Below, piece by piece: positions 31,323-43,525 of a DNA stretch of 64,000 nucleotides (position 1 is the first letter of the stretch; every line of letters starts with the position of its first letter). Below the pieces are notes generated by a model. It had not been told where the DNA came from. It saw nothing but the letters and a program-made list of their open reading frames with translations, and ran no database searches. The position numbers and the translations under genes are program-made. This DNA comes from Marsupella aquatica (lineage: Eukaryota; Marchantiophyta), in assembly GCA_973895155.1 (NCBI GenBank), contig OZ316899.1, positions 13,268,001 to 13,332,000 of the forward strand, in the 5' to 3' direction.

Positions 31323-34300
31323 TCACTGCAGACTAACACACTCTGATGGCCAGAGCACAAGAGATCCTACTGCATCTGCAATTATTTCTTGAGGTGGATC
31401 ATCGTCTCTATTCGGAAATGGCAAATTACAATCAGATACAATCACTGTAGTCAACAACACTACTACATGGTCATCCGGGACCACTTTGCCATGGAATTTA
31501 GCATGATCCGGTCGCAAAATGCCTGTACCCACACATACCTGCGAGTCATTCTCCCATGATAGAAGATTATGGACTGGCTCTGCTGTGGCTATCACCTCCA
31601 CCTTACCCTGGCTGTTTTTCTTGGCTTTCCTGGGTGGCTTATACATGACATTATTCATACCTTGGTTGCGAGTCATGACTTTGGCACGAGTGTTTTGTGC
31701 TGGTGATCGAGAATTGGCTACACTCTTCTTCAAAGAATCTGCATCCATATTTGACACTTCCGATTGTGTAGCAGGATTTCCCTGCGACATCATCTCAGTA
31801 TCTGCTAACATTGTACTTGCTTCAATTGAAGCATCTACAATCTTACTTGCATCCAATGTTGCTCCCAAGTTTCAACGTCGCTTCACCCTGCTCCCACTTG
31901 GTTGAGAGTCTGTCAACTCTGCATCAACTACAATTCAATGCATTGTCCAACATAAGTGAATCACTCATCACATGTGCGCCATGTACATGTCACCATCCAC
32001 AAAGTTGTCACTATCTCCTTACCATTATGAACAGCCTTCTTCCCCTTCTTTGCCATTGCCATATCCTCCATGTCTGCTTCTGCTGATCAATAAACAGACC
32101 ACAAGATTCAGGTTCAATCTATTAACCACTGAATTGTTTCTCAACAATGGTAGGAGAGGAATTTAAAGCATCAGCTTACCTGATACCTCCTTGGCTATGG
32201 TCACTGAGGCACTGGGCACATCTTTTTCATTGCTCTTTGAATCACCTGATACATCAATCATGATGTCACTTCAATTCCCAGTTTATCCAACCAATTCTTA
32301 CAGAAAAGATTACCTCCAACCGGCTTAAGCTTCACAAAACTCCATGCACTTTTCAAATGTAATGTACTGGATCATAGCAGGTTACCTGTCTCAACAACCT
32401 TTTTGCCATTCTGCTTACCGATTACAGGGTCCAGGTTCTCTGCCTCCACTCTTCCTGCATTCAAACCATTCACTCAATTCATGAAAACTTACTTCTAACA
32501 TTTGAACATAGGACACAATGAACAATGGGCCTCTCTTGTTTCAAAATCCTCATTGCATACCTGTGTCAGATTTGCCAATTCCCTTTTTTGTTAACAAGGG
32601 CACACTTTGTACAATGTTGCCCTCATTGTTTGGTTGGGAACCACCCAATTTTTCAATCACAAGCTTGAAATTAGATTCCACTGATGCAAGAAGGTTCGCT
32701 ACAGATGCCTCCACAATATCCAAATGATCAGCCAATTTACTTTCCACTCGAGGGAGTCCACACTCTAATGACTTCAACCGTTCAGACATCTTTGTGAGAG
32801 TTGTAACAGTTCCCTGTCATAACACAGTTTACATATCTCAGATAATTGTCCCCAAGAACTGGTTGCTTACTTCCTACTACAATTCTTTCTGATGCTCAAG
32901 GCCAAATAGTCACAGAACATATAGAATTACAACATAATCACCTGTTTGGAAGTCACACTTGTCACCTCACTCCTTTGTTTCATGAACTCCTCTCTCACTT
33001 CTTGTGCTGATGGTTCTTCACCTGTCAATTTCTTCTGCAGTCCACATCAACATACATATGAATGAAACCAAGTGTTGATTGTCAATGAAAATGTAATAAT
33101 GGTAGCAAGATGATAAGTTTGAGGCTTACTATTAGGCATGTCACTGCCTTACCAATTGTTCTTTCACTGAAGCATAACTTCCTCTCCCAGCCTGTGAAAG
33201 GTGTTTCACTTTGCCTCGAGCATTTGACATCAGTTCACTCTTGCTCTGTCCAGCCTCCGACATGAACCCTTTGATTAACCGTGTCCATTGATCCAGTTCC
33301 AATGATGGGGGTGGTGGCATTCTCCTGTTAGAACCATTGTCTATCCACATCCTTTTCAACCTATGCCTCTCTTGTTTCAAAATCCTCATTGCATAATCTG
33401 ATATGCAATCTTCAACTGGGCCCTTACCATCATTACCAACATAGTCCCACCGTTCAAGAATGTCCTTGCAGATAGCAGCCCAATCAGCTTTGTTCTGACT
33501 CCTAAACTCTGTAATGCTCAAATCTAACCAACGCAATACTTCTCCTCTTAGGTCAGAATGCCAACGGTTCTTACCATCACATGTGGGAGTTATCCAACCT
33601 TCGGAATTCACTTCTACTTTACCAAATTTGTTACTGTCTCCTGCCTTGGTACTCCCTGAAGCGCTACTAGGTGTCCCTCCACGGCCTGGTGTCCCCCCAC
33701 GGCCTGGGGTCCCTCCACGGCCTGATCTCCCCCCACGGCCTGGATTGCATTGTCCAAACCTCCCTGGAGTCCCTGCACATTTACAGGATCCATTTACAGT
33801 CACTTACATTAGGTAAGTATGAATCATAAATCCTGCTGCCAAATATACACTGGACTTCAGAGCAATTCTGCAATGACCAAGTTACCTCTCCCTTGGCGCA
33901 TAGATGGTTCTGGACCACCTGTCCTATTGCTTTGTCTTGATGAATTAGGGCCGTTTCTCCCGCCTGTGAATGATTGCCGCCTATCTGAACGTGGATGGCC
34001 TTTGTTGTTTTCGTGATTGTCCCAATCAGAGTCTGCATACCAACAGGTACATGCCACACTCATGGACCTGTAAGATAAACTCTTTGCCCTAGCTACACAT
34101 CAGATAAGTCCATATTGAGCTAAATCTCTACTACCATCACAAAATCACTAGCACAAGGCACTTACTTGTCCAATCATCCTCCTCACCTGTCCATTGCCCT
34201 CTGTACCCGTCTCTACCACGCTCTGGGTGTTCATATTCATCCCATCCATCTTCTGCTCCATCATAGTCATCATCATAATTATCAGGCGTCCCTTGCCAAT

Positions 34301-34535
34301 AACTCTGGCTCCTTCTAGGGTATGGATTATGTGATTTCTCTCTAGCTGCCCACCTACCTGGGACTTGATGAGGGCCCTGTGCATTCCTGCACAGGTGCAT
34401 TTTTCTGTGAGCCCCCTGCATCTGGGTCTCCATCCATATCCAATCTTTCCTCTTCACCCCACTCTCCAAGCCCCATGTCTGTCTCCATGTCATCACCCTC
34501 TTCCCCCATAGCTTCTGCACAGCACCCACAACCAA
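31323..34535 (-). CDS. TNPA-like CACTA protein (multi-exon)
   Basis: Several consecutive minus-strand exons. The N-terminal part (34535-33781) is acidic and Gln-rich. The next exon (33803-33141) starts with a Gly/Arg run (GRGGRSGRGGTPGRGG) and contains the Ptta/En-Spm transposase family core: WLDLSITEFRSQNKADW, MWIDNGSN, and SELMSNARGKVKHLSQAGRG. Then comes a coiled-coil exon (32789-32550) and a C-terminal exon (31868-31323) ending ADAVGSLVLWPSECVSLQ, the part also found at 4.2-4.4 kb. Exon borders were not all fixed. In the family this protein binds subterminal repeats and helps transposition. Confidence 0.75.
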
Positions 34536-34686
34536 ACAGGGAGAATCAGCACACTAAATTCAAAGTATCAATCAATTTCATGCATATCCAACTATCCTAA
34601 ACATCATTCCAGGCAGCAATTCCCGTTCTGTGACTCTGTGCAGGTAGTCATCCTCAACCTCATACTTGCCAATCGCCAGCTGTTGC

Positions 34687-37600
34687 CTATTGCAAATCAT
34701 CAACCTCATCATATTCCATTTGCCCAGGTTCATCATATGTCTCTCTCAATGTTAAGGGGATGTAGTCAGTCCCTGCCCGAGTTGGAAGTACAGTCTCATG
34801 ACTAGGATGCTCGAATGCAGCATGGTCATCCAAACTGAACTCTACTTTACTTCCATCCATCCGCCTGTTCCGTGCTTGGCTATGGCATACCACCCTCCAG
34901 CCATGTGACTCCTCCACATCTGCAAAGAAAGCCTGTTCAACTTGGCTAGGGAAAACAAAAGGCTCAGACCATTCTGGTACTCTGGACCTAAAATTGGCCA
35001 ACAAGAACCCATCATGATCACGCTTCATGGTGGCCCTTGGTCTCTGCCACTCTGATTTCACCCATGATCCCTTCATCAATATCACTGGGACACTTGTGTT
35101 ACCATAATTCAACACCCAAATGTCGGTCAACTCCCCCACGTAACCCATCTTCATCCACCCCCTCTGTTCTTCAGAGGTTCTCTGCTCAAACACAGAAATC
35201 AAACCACAATCATATGATACACAATGGTCACCCTGCTCATCCCTCACTCGATAATGATTTCCATAAGCTCTCATCCGTTTGTAGGTCAGAATAGACAATC
35301 GTGGTGGCACAGATAGAAGATACAAATCCTTCTCCATATCTGGGTGATGTCTACTATGCTCTCGAATTGTCACCCGAATCCACTGCTCGAACTGTGGGAA
35401 GGGATCCTGCTGCCCAGAGTGTGCAGCTTTTTGCATATCATATTCCCTGCAATATGAGGTACAGGCATAGTTAGGTCTAAACAACACATGACAACCTAAG
35501 ATCACCCTTGGAACAGACAAGAAGCATCACAACAAAGGCAAGTCAATTCAATCACTCACCTCCACCATGGTTGCATAGGCTCTGTGTTTGCCAGCACATA
35601 TGAATGAGCCTTGTCTCGAATCGCAACAGGCAGCTGAACAGCACGTCCCACACCTTCAACAACCTCGCCACTCACTCCATCATCTTCACCAGATTTCCAA
35701 ACTCTTGTCATAGCTTCACCAGACCCAGCCATGTACTCTGTTAGGAATCCCAACGTCTCATCCTTAATGTACCCCAATGCCATGGAAGCCTCTGGCCTGT
35801 AGTATGTTCTCACATGACCTTTCAACAACTTCATGTATCGCTCCATAGGGTACATCCATCTGGTACTGACTGGCCCATACTGCCCTAGCTCTTCTACCAC
35901 ATGGATTAGGAGATGAGTCATAACATCAAAGAAAGCAGGGGGGAAGTATATCTCCAAGTCACAGAGGACATAAGCAGCATCCTGCTTCAACTGCTCCAAT
36001 CCTTGGGGATCCCACACTTTCACACATATACGGCGAAATACATTGCACAGTCGAAGAATGACATTACGGACTGGTTTCTGCATGAGACCTCTGAGGCATA
36101 GGGGCAGAATGTGCTGCATCAACACATGGTAGTCATGTGTTTTCATACTGCCAAGTTTATTCTTTGTAATATGCTTCTTGAAGGCACCAGCATAGCCAGA
36201 GGGCACTTTCAGACAGCTCAATCTATACAAGAATGTCTTCCATTCATCCTGTGTGCACACATAGGGAGCTTGGAACTTGAGAAGTACATTGGGATTGCTT
36301 GCATGGGGCTTCAACCAAAGGTGAGGGCGAATCCCCTTCTGTTGCATATCAGCTCGAACTGCTCCTGTATCTTTCTCACCCGACAAGAACTTCAGCAAGC
36401 TCTCACAAATATTTTTCTCAATGTGCATGACGTCCACATTGTGTTTGCTGGGCTCGAATTCCTGCACTCCACAAAGCAAAGAATTCAACAACAGAAACAC
36501 TAATTAACCACATAGGAGGATTGTAACCAACATCAATCCACCATTGCTCCAATCTAAAATTGCAATCATACAGGGGCTGGAGGCTAAGTACATTACCCTC
36601 CAGTACTCCAACTCCAAGTCCATCAAGGTCTGTCTTTTCACACCGTGTTTCACCACTGGATCCTCAGGTTCTCGATCAGTGGCACTTCTCTTGTCCCAAT
36701 CAGCCTTCCTGGCTGCCCACCTCAGGACTTGCTCTCTGGTGACCCTCTGTGGTGGGCCACGAAGCTCTGTTTTGTTGTTGAAGTGTGCAATTTGAGACCG
36801 TGTGTGCCTGTAAGGATGATCAACAGGCAGATACCTTCTATGCCCCTGAAATTTCATACTGTGCAGGCATGCGACCACTCACTTGTCACATTTTTCCCAC
36901 ATGGTGTGCACCCCACATAGCCCTTTGTCACTCGTCCAGATATGATGCCATGGCCTGGGTAATCTGCTATATCCAGCAAACAAATTGCATGCAGTCTAAA
37001 GGGGCTGGGTCGAAGAAGCCCCTTCAGAACATCATGGGTTAACACCCCTTCTATCCACAAAGTCTTCCACTCTTCCACTGCTGGAGCCAACATGATATCT
37101 ATGAATTGCTCGGTCACAGAAGCTGGTCCAGGGATTAACAGCACCATCATGACAAAAAACCTCTTTGTAGTCATCCATGGGGGAAGGTTGTAATTTAGCA
37201 GCGTAACCGGCCAACATGAATAACGGTTGTTTTTGTCTCCAAATGGGTTTACTCCATCCAGTGATAGACCAAATCGAAAGTTCCGCTTCTCTGCAGCAAA
37301 CTGTGGCCACCTCTCATCAACAAATTTCCAATGGTTGGAATCTCCAATGTGACGCTGCAGGCCATCACTGCTCTTGTTATCAGGAGTCCATGTCATCAGC
37401 TTGGAAATGGCAGGGCATCTAAACAGACGTTGTAGTCTAGGAATGAGAGGAAAATGACGAAGAACCTTGGCAGGGTGTGTACATTTCCCTACATTCTTGT
37501 ACCTGTGCTTACCACAATGAGGGCATGTCAATTTATCTGCATGCTCTTTGCGAAAGAGAACACACCCATCAGGGCATGCGTCAATAGACACATAGTTCAG

Positions 37601-38386
37601 CCCAAGGTTAGACATCAATTTCCTAGCCTCGTACATATTTTTTGGAATTGAATTACCATCTGGTAACACATTTCGGCGCAGGAAGGTCAACAACTCTGTC
37701 ACAAATATATTGGGAACATTGTGATTGCCACAGATGTTCAACAACAACACGACAAAACCCAGCTTGGAGCAGTTCGACCCCTCGTAGATAGGAATGCAAG
37801 CTTCTTTGATGTGTTTTGGGCCCCCAAACACCCACTCCCTCTCTGCTGCACCTTCCCCAATGTCAAAGTCAGGTTCAGCTTGGCCGTCGCCAATGTGTGG
37901 CTGCGGTTCATTGTCCTCTTCTGATTCCACTGTGTCGTAAAAAGCATCAAGGTCTTCAAAAATCTCTTGAACCATTCTTGGGACATCCATCCCACCGTCC
38001 TCAGTGACTGCCTCTGCATCTCCATCTTGGTCATCCACGTTCTCATGTTGGACCCCAGGACCATCCTCTGCACAGTCTATGTCCTGCTCTACGTAGTCTC
38101 TACGCCTAGCTGTATTAGAATCCACAAAGTCAGCTCTCCACTCTTCATCAGAGGAGTCTTCTTCTGCTGGTACATTCCAAACCCTCCACCGAGGGTGCCT
38201 TTCATGCCGCAGCAGGTGAAGGTGCACAGTGTTCAAACTCAATGACTTGAATCCTTGGCACTGTGTGCATGGGCATCTCATCCTCCTACTCCTACCTTGG
38301 GCGGCCCGGGCTTGTTCACGCATCCACAATTTAGAATCATGATGCCTAATCCTAAATGGGTTGTGAAGAGGCAACCTTGGAGCCAT
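34687..38386 (-). CDS. TNP2-type CACTA transposase (multi-exon)
   Basis: Starts at ATG 38386 with a transposase-associated domain (SKLWMREQARAAQG, MRCPCTQCQG, HLHLLRHER), an acidic spacer, then the TNP2 core: CPHCGKHRYKNVGKC, FGLSLDGVNPFG, LNYNLPPWM, LLIPGPASVTEQF, DYPGHGIISGRVTKGYVGC. After a -1 or short-intron problem near 36.89 kb it continues KFQGHRRYLPVDHPYR. Clear introns: 36596-36462 (TACTGGAGG|GTAATG ... GCAG|GAATTCGAG) and about 35561-35446. Later parts are NVDVMHIEKNICESLL, IYFPPAFFDVMTHLLIHVVEE (DUF4218) and a DUF4216-like region (GYVGELTDIWVLNYG). Nuclear enzyme that cuts CACTA ends. Confidence 0.88.
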
Positions 38387-38712
38387 CACTATACACACGC
38401 ACTCAGCACCCTGTCATTTTATTATGCAAGTGAAAAATACACTTCCTGTTAAGGATTTCACCCCCGACTGTACTTGCCAAAATACGTAACGTTCCAAAAA
38501 AACAAAAAAACAAAAAATATAGGTGCCTGAGTCATGTACCTATTCTCAAGTGAATGAGACAAAATTCCTAAATGTTTGAGGGTGTCAACTCCTCCGCTGT
38601 CCTCACATGTACTGCCTCTGCACGTACATCCATGACCATATCAGAGTCCAATCATGTATAGTCATAGACACAGGTGCCAGGTGCGAGACCGGTGTGAGAT
38701 GTCCTCATCTTA

Positions 38713-39282
38713 CTACCACATCAAATACGGATACCAATCTTGTTGTCGATGCCACTCAGCCCTGAGGTACTCAGGCATGTACATTAAGTCATCAAGGTCT
38801 AAACCCTGCTCATGCCATGGTGGTCTTCGATCCGTGCCTACAAGCAGTGGCAGCAGTGCCCTCCATGGTGCACATGTTGCTACCAAGTCCCTCCACTGGG
38901 TACTAATTAGTCTATATTTGCAGATATCTTGTGCGCCAGACACCACAAGAACCCTCGGCCAGACATGTGTAAGAACTATATCATCTGCCAAATCAGGCAA
39001 CAAGGAACCACCTACAGCATCGTGCTTGTCTAACTCATCTGCTGAAAAGTAAATGTCCTCTTCCGACTGTGCATCCTCATTCACCACAGCATTCACAACA
39101 CATCCAAGGTCTGCAGGCATTATCTCGGATGGAGCTACACTCTGTCTGGTTACCAATCCACACAAGTAAGCCCAAGCAGTAGCCATGCACGATGCAACCC
39201 GTAGGAGGACCCTACACAGGGCCTGACGGTCTGGAAGAGGCAGCATACCCACCAAAGTCTTCAGCCAAACAGAGCCCAGCAA
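38713..39282 (-). CDS. F-box-like protein carried by the CACTA element
   Basis: A 189-codon frame. Residues about 95-145 read LPDLADDIVLTHVWPRVLV then DICKYRLISTQWRDLVATC and PWRALL, which fits the F-box pattern (LPDD ... R.VS..WR.LV). F-box proteins recruit substrates to SCF ubiquitin ligases. The first in-frame codon is TTG; the true start or an upstream exon is not fixed. Lies between the BRCT gene and TNP2 on the same strand. The F-box match is moderate and there is no recognised substrate-binding domain. Confidence 0.5.
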   Translation of the reverse strand: MLGSVWLKTLVGMLPLPDRQALCRVLLRVASCMATAWAYLCGLVTRQSVAPSEIMPADLGCVVNAVVNEDAQSEEDIYFSADELDKHDAVGGSLLPDLADDIVLTHVWPRVLVVSGAQDICKYRLISTQWRDLVATCAPWRALLPLLVGTDRRPPWHEQGLDLDDLMYMPEYLRAEWHRQQDWYPYLMW

Positions 39283-39422
39283 GTAGATTCACAATCACAC
39301 CCCACGCAGCAGGAAACAACAATCACTTCAACTGCGACCAACCATGACAAGATGAGTTAGTTCAAGGATCACATTTATTACAAAATTGTGATTTATACAA
39401 AAATATGAGGGACTCCTACTCC

Positions 39423-40271
39423 TCACTCTCTCCCACCTTTGCTAAGCATACATCTCCGCTGAATCTTGGAGGGCCAGGCCTCAAAAATATCAAAGTCCCA
39501 AGCATTCTGTCGCTTCCCTCTAGCTGCTGATTCCAGAAGCCAATCAGGGGAAAGCACCCAAAGATTGTTGTTCATGACAAAATCACGCACTGTTGTCTTA
39601 AAGAATTTTCTGCATATTTTCATGTATGACAGACCTACAACATGAGTGGAGGTTTCTGTTAGACTCTCCTCCACTGTCCCACCTAGCTCAACAACTATAG
39701 ACTTGTACAGTCTGCACTTAGTCTCCCCAATTCCTTCTTCTGCAAATACCACACTGAACCCCTTCATAATGGTATTTCTCTCCTTGCCATGCTCATTCAA
39801 TATAGCATCTGCACGCATAGGATGGTGTCCTATGTTGACAACAGGTCCATATTGGACAGAAGCAAAGTTGGGTTTCTCTGCCACTGCTTCATAGGCTTCC
39901 TTTTCAGCCAAAGCCTCTGCAGTGGCCTCCTCACTCTCCCACAACTCATATTGCTCAGTACTCTGTACACACCTATGTTTAACAGAATCGGTCAGCCAAG
40001 AGACTTCAACTACTTTTAGACCTTGGTTGGTAATGGCAGAATCAATGAAGGACCATGACCACTTGTTCATCACATCCAGCCATGTCCCCGCAACAACATG
40101 TGTAGTTTGTGGAGTGATGTCCTTGACTTCAGTCCCATGGAACTCTGAGAATCGTTTTTGTACGATTGGCCAACTCACTTGGGTGAACCCATAGTGGCCA
40201 GGAATCAAAATGGCTTTGATTCCAGCCAACAGAGGCGGGTGGTCAACATTTGTACGTTTCCTAGAGGCCAT
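39423..40271 (-). CDS. Tandem BRCT-domain protein carried by the CACTA element
   Basis: 282 codons from ATG 40271 to TGA, uninterrupted. First BRCT at about residues 15-105 (GFTQVSWPIVQKRFSEF, THVVAGTWLDVMNK, GLKVVEVSWLTDSVKH); second at about 170-265 (MKGFSVVFAEEGIGETKC, VVELGGTVEESLTETSTHVV, NNLWVLSPDWLLESAARGK). Each keeps the conserved TH(V)V and Trp near the end. BRCT domains bind phosphopeptides in DNA damage and chromatin proteins. A short basic N-terminus (ASRKRT) could act in nuclear import. Not a normal CACTA gene; likely captured cargo. Confidence 0.8.
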   Translation of the reverse strand: MASRKRTNVDHPPLLAGIKAILIPGHYGFTQVSWPIVQKRFSEFHGTEVKDITPQTTHVVAGTWLDVMNKWSWSFIDSAITNQGLKVVEVSWLTDSVKHRCVQSTEQYELWESEEATAEALAEKEAYEAVAEKPNFASVQYGPVVNIGHHPMRADAILNEHGKERNTIMKGFSVVFAEEGIGETKCRLYKSIVVELGGTVEESLTETSTHVVGLSYMKICRKFFKTTVRDFVMNNNLWVLSPDWLLESAARGKRQNAWDFDIFEAWPSKIQRRCMLSKGGRE

Positions 40272-40871
40272 GTACACACGGGCCACCTAATCACTGCAAA
40301 CCGGAAGATAATGCGTTCACCTGATAATCGGAGGGCCCTTAAAATGCTGCGTTTATAACTTGGTCCAGTCCAGTCGTCTGGTGAGTCTCTGCTCCGATTC
40401 CAAACGGGAGAAATATTGGGACAAACGTACTAGACACCTGCAAGCATGCACTTCATAGTTTGAATATGTGCCTTCACAATATTGAAGGTGACAAGTGCAA
40501 TTGTTTTGTGATGCCACATACAGATGTTTCGTATGGGGGCAGACATTCAATGAGAATACAAAATGTTGGTACACTTTAAGGGAATTCTCGCAAATTAAAT
40601 AGCCTTGTAACTTATATGCTCATAATGAGAAGTCCTGATTTAATTTAAGCAGTGTCATGTAAGTCGTGATCAAAATGATTGCAGAGTTAAAAAAGTTCCT
40701 AGAAGGCTTAAGGGGAGATTTTGAAGGCATGTACCCAGGAACAAGTAATGAACTTAGGGTACTTGTTGCCTAAGCATCCTCTCCTACAGAGGTCCTTCTT
40801 CTCAAAATTGGAATGTCTGCAATCTCCAAGGTATCCACATCAGGTGCACTATGCATGTACATTATTCAGGT

Positions 40872-41552
40872 TCAAAGCCAAGAAATGTGATCTCTCATGG
40901 GAGTGTGCAAAGTAGGATCTATGGCATGGCGATGACAATAGAAGATCCATCGATCAACACCATGTGCAGAGTGATCATAGATGTGTCTGTCACAAGCATA
41001 GCCTTCTGCTTGACGCTCCTTCAAACAATGAAAGTGCCACATGGTGGGACACCTAACACAGTGGACTATGTCCACCCAGAAATCTTCATCGTGCTGACCA
41101 CATGCCTTGCACTTATGAAGTGGGCAAGCTGTGGCAAGATCGGGCAAACATGAAAAACAAAAGAACCTCACACAATATCTGTCAGGGCATTTCCTAACAA
41201 GTGGTGGAGCATCAACAGAGCCCTCATAAGACCCCAACTTCCCACACTGTGCACACTTAGCCTGCTTCTCCAAACAATCAGTGCACATCCAGCCTCCTTG
41301 GTGTGCTGACGGGAGGCCCACCCCTGGACAGTTGTTTTCTGCAGCAAGGTCAGACTCCGGGTTGAGGTGGAAATGCCTCATGCAAGGGCCCTCACATATG
41401 GCTAAGTCACCACCATCGTCACAAATGGCACAACAATGAGCTGCCTTCTGGAAAATCTGACTTGCGGAGAAGTTACTACCATCTGGCCCAACTACACCTG
41501 TGTTGCTCACCTCTGTCCCCCGCTTCTTGGCTCGGATTTTAGGGCGTGCCAT
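40872..41552 (-). CDS. EDM2-like PHD-finger protein carried by the CACTA element
   Basis: 226 codons from ATG 41552, open to TAG near 40872. A basic start (RPKIRAKKRG) precedes zinc clusters CAICDDGGDLAICEGPCMRH FH, WMCTDCLEKQAKCAQCGKLG, CPDRYCVRFFCFSC, CPLHKCKACG, VHCVRCPTMWHFHC, and the tail FYCHRHAIDPTLHTPMRDHI. From memory of the family, the run of half PHD fingers and the final RDHI segment match the PHD region of the plant protein EDM2, which controls H3K9me2 at intronic transposons. The EDM2 methyltransferase-like C-terminal domain is absent here. Probably captured from the host. Confidence 0.78.
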   Translation of the reverse strand: MARPKIRAKKRGTEVSNTGVVGPDGSNFSASQIFQKAAHCCAICDDGGDLAICEGPCMRHFHLNPESDLAAENNCPGVGLPSAHQGGWMCTDCLEKQAKCAQCGKLGSYEGSVDAPPLVRKCPDRYCVRFFCFSCLPDLATACPLHKCKACGQHDEDFWVDIVHCVRCPTMWHFHCLKERQAEGYACDRHIYDHSAHGVDRWIFYCHRHAIDPTLHTPMRDHISWL

Positions 41553-42221
41553 GCCTACGCATGAGACAGATAGTACAATTTAGCAGAGTGCACAGACAAT
41601 ACAATTTAGTGCAGTGTACAAAAAGTACAGTGTAGCATATAGACTAGAGTGGCAATTGCTACTGCAATGAAATGTTCACACACATGTGCAGAGTAGACAT
41701 ACTTTTTGGTTTGTTGAGCCCACACTAAAAACTGATCCCCTCGTACAATAGCTCCACCTACACCTCAATTTTGTGGCTATGATTCACCAAAGGAGATCTG
41801 CAACAAGATTTAATGCATTTGAATCACATATAACAGTCGTGACATGTAAAACAGACATTTTTTGAACAGGATTGGTATCAAGCAGTGTGATCAGGGTTGT
41901 AATTTATACATCCTAAATAGGCTATGATAGTGAATGAGACAAATAAGTTAGGCATAAATCACTTTTTCCAGGTTATCACATGGCCCATTAATTCCAGTCT
42001 TTGAAAGGAGACTTTTAAGTGAGCTTGCTAGCCTCTTAAATTAGGATATTGTACTTAGTGCAGCCATAATAGGATAAGTTATGTACTGTTGACCCTAAAC
42101 CCTGGACCCAAAATTGGTCATAATTCAAAATCTTAAGTAAATATCCTCTCTGTTCAAGTCAAAGTGTTAAGTTATAGGTCAATGGTCTCTGGTTTGTGCA
42201 TGCGGTGTGACAAGTGGTCCT

Positions 42222-42671
42222 CTAGAGCGTGTGATCCAAACATGTGTAGACACCAAAGTGACCGGTGGTGGGGTCTGGGAGGGCAGGACAAGTGACATCG
42301 CCAGGCACACTGCAGGATGGCGAGTGGTTCCAGATGATACATTGTGCTCTGTGAAAAAACCGACATCCAAGAGAACGGTCATCCAACTCTAGGCCAGAAG
42401 CCCTACAGGCAGGACAGTCATATTGGCAACTGTGCACACACCCTTGGGCCCTAATTTGTGGCGGGTCATGTACAAGAGACAGAAATACCAAGGATGTTGG
42501 GAAGGGTGGAGAAGCAGGTACAGGCCGGCTGTAGTTGTTCCTGGCAACAACTGGGTACTCAAAGTACCATGCAGACTGGGCTGGAAGGATCCCAAGTCTG
42601 ACATACTCAAGGCGCAACATCTCTGCCTTGCGTGCAAGCCGCACATGTTCAGCGTTGCGGGTCCTCACCAT
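42222..42671 (-). CDS. Unrecognised ORF in CACTA 5' part
   Basis: 149 codons from ATG 42671. Cys/His-rich in its second half (CVHSCQYDCPACRAS, CRFFHRAQC, HSPSCSVPGDVTCPALP), perhaps metal-binding. Lies upstream of the EDM2-like gene on the same strand. No family recognised; may be an exon of a larger cargo gene. Confidence 0.35.
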   Translation of the reverse strand: MVRTRNAEHVRLARKAEMLRLEYVRLGILPAQSAWYFEYPVVARNNYSRPVPASPPFPTSLVFLSLVHDPPQIRAQGCVHSCQYDCPACRASGLELDDRSLGCRFFHRAQCIIWNHSPSCSVPGDVTCPALPDPTTGHFGVYTCLDHTL

Positions 42672-42937
42672 AAGTGTTGCTTTTGTGGAGATGTCGTGTG
42701 TTCACGTCCTCTGATAAGCACCTTCGATCAGCAAGGTGAGCAGGAGCTGTACTTGCCTCACCAACAGCAACCAACCTTAAATTATCAGTTCCCACTCACT
42801 GTGTCATTCCATTGGTTCCAGCTAGGGGTCACAGTGTAAACATAGCATGAAACACTCCTAATCAACTTGCTTACAAACTACAATATCCAGAAAGAGTGAA
42901 AGTCTCACCCTCCAGTGAGCAGCAGAGAGGTAGTTCA

Positions 42938-43468
42938 CTAGATGTGTTGATGTGCAGTTAAACCTCCACTATTGCTTACTTCTGGTGTATGCTGCTCAGA
43001 AGAAGACATATTAGTAGCAGCAAATTGCAAATAATGGCCATAAGCAAACCGTGAGAGTTTGCAGAATGCTACGACAAATCCATCACAGCAGTGCTCCACA
43101 GGAATGAAACCAAGCAAAATTTGGTGACCTCGGCCAATGACAAGGCCAATGTAGTGAACAATCCTTGACCGATCAGGATATGGATTGGAATTACAATTAG
43201 TCAGCTCTTCTTCTTTGTTTTCTAACTCTGGGGGAAATGAGCATGGCCAGGGAATTCTCTGAGAAATAGAAGTGCACAGGGAAAATGAAATTGGCTCATT
43301 CAGCTGCGCAAGACCGACCATTGCAGCATACTTGGACAGTTGTTCCGCAATACATAAAATACCCTGACTTACATGCAATCGATACAATCTGCTTCTGTTG
43401 GCTGTCCTACAGCTCATGGCAGTGCCGTTGGGATAGGGTAAGTGAATATTGCCATAGCTGAAGCACAT
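42938..43468 (-). CDS. Unrecognised ORF in CACTA 5' part
   Basis: 176 codons from ATG 43468. Contains LAQLNEPISFSLCTSIS and an acidic PPELENKEEELTN. The first recalls the EPISFSVLP-type segment near the N-terminus of EDM2 proteins, but the match is short. If real, this and the PHD ORF could come from one captured EDM2-like gene. Function unknown. Confidence 0.4.
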   Translation of the reverse strand: MCFSYGNIHLPYPNGTAMSCRTANRSRLYRLHVSQGILCIAEQLSKYAAMVGLAQLNEPISFSLCTSISQRIPWPCSFPPELENKEEELTNCNSNPYPDRSRIVHYIGLVIGRGHQILLGFIPVEHCCDGFVVAFCKLSRFAYGHYLQFAATNMSSSEQHTPEVSNSGGLTAHQHI

Positions 43469-43525
43469 TGAGCTTGCAGCAAGAAGTGAAGGAGCATGGC
43501 CAAAAGCAGAAAAGACAGACAGGTT

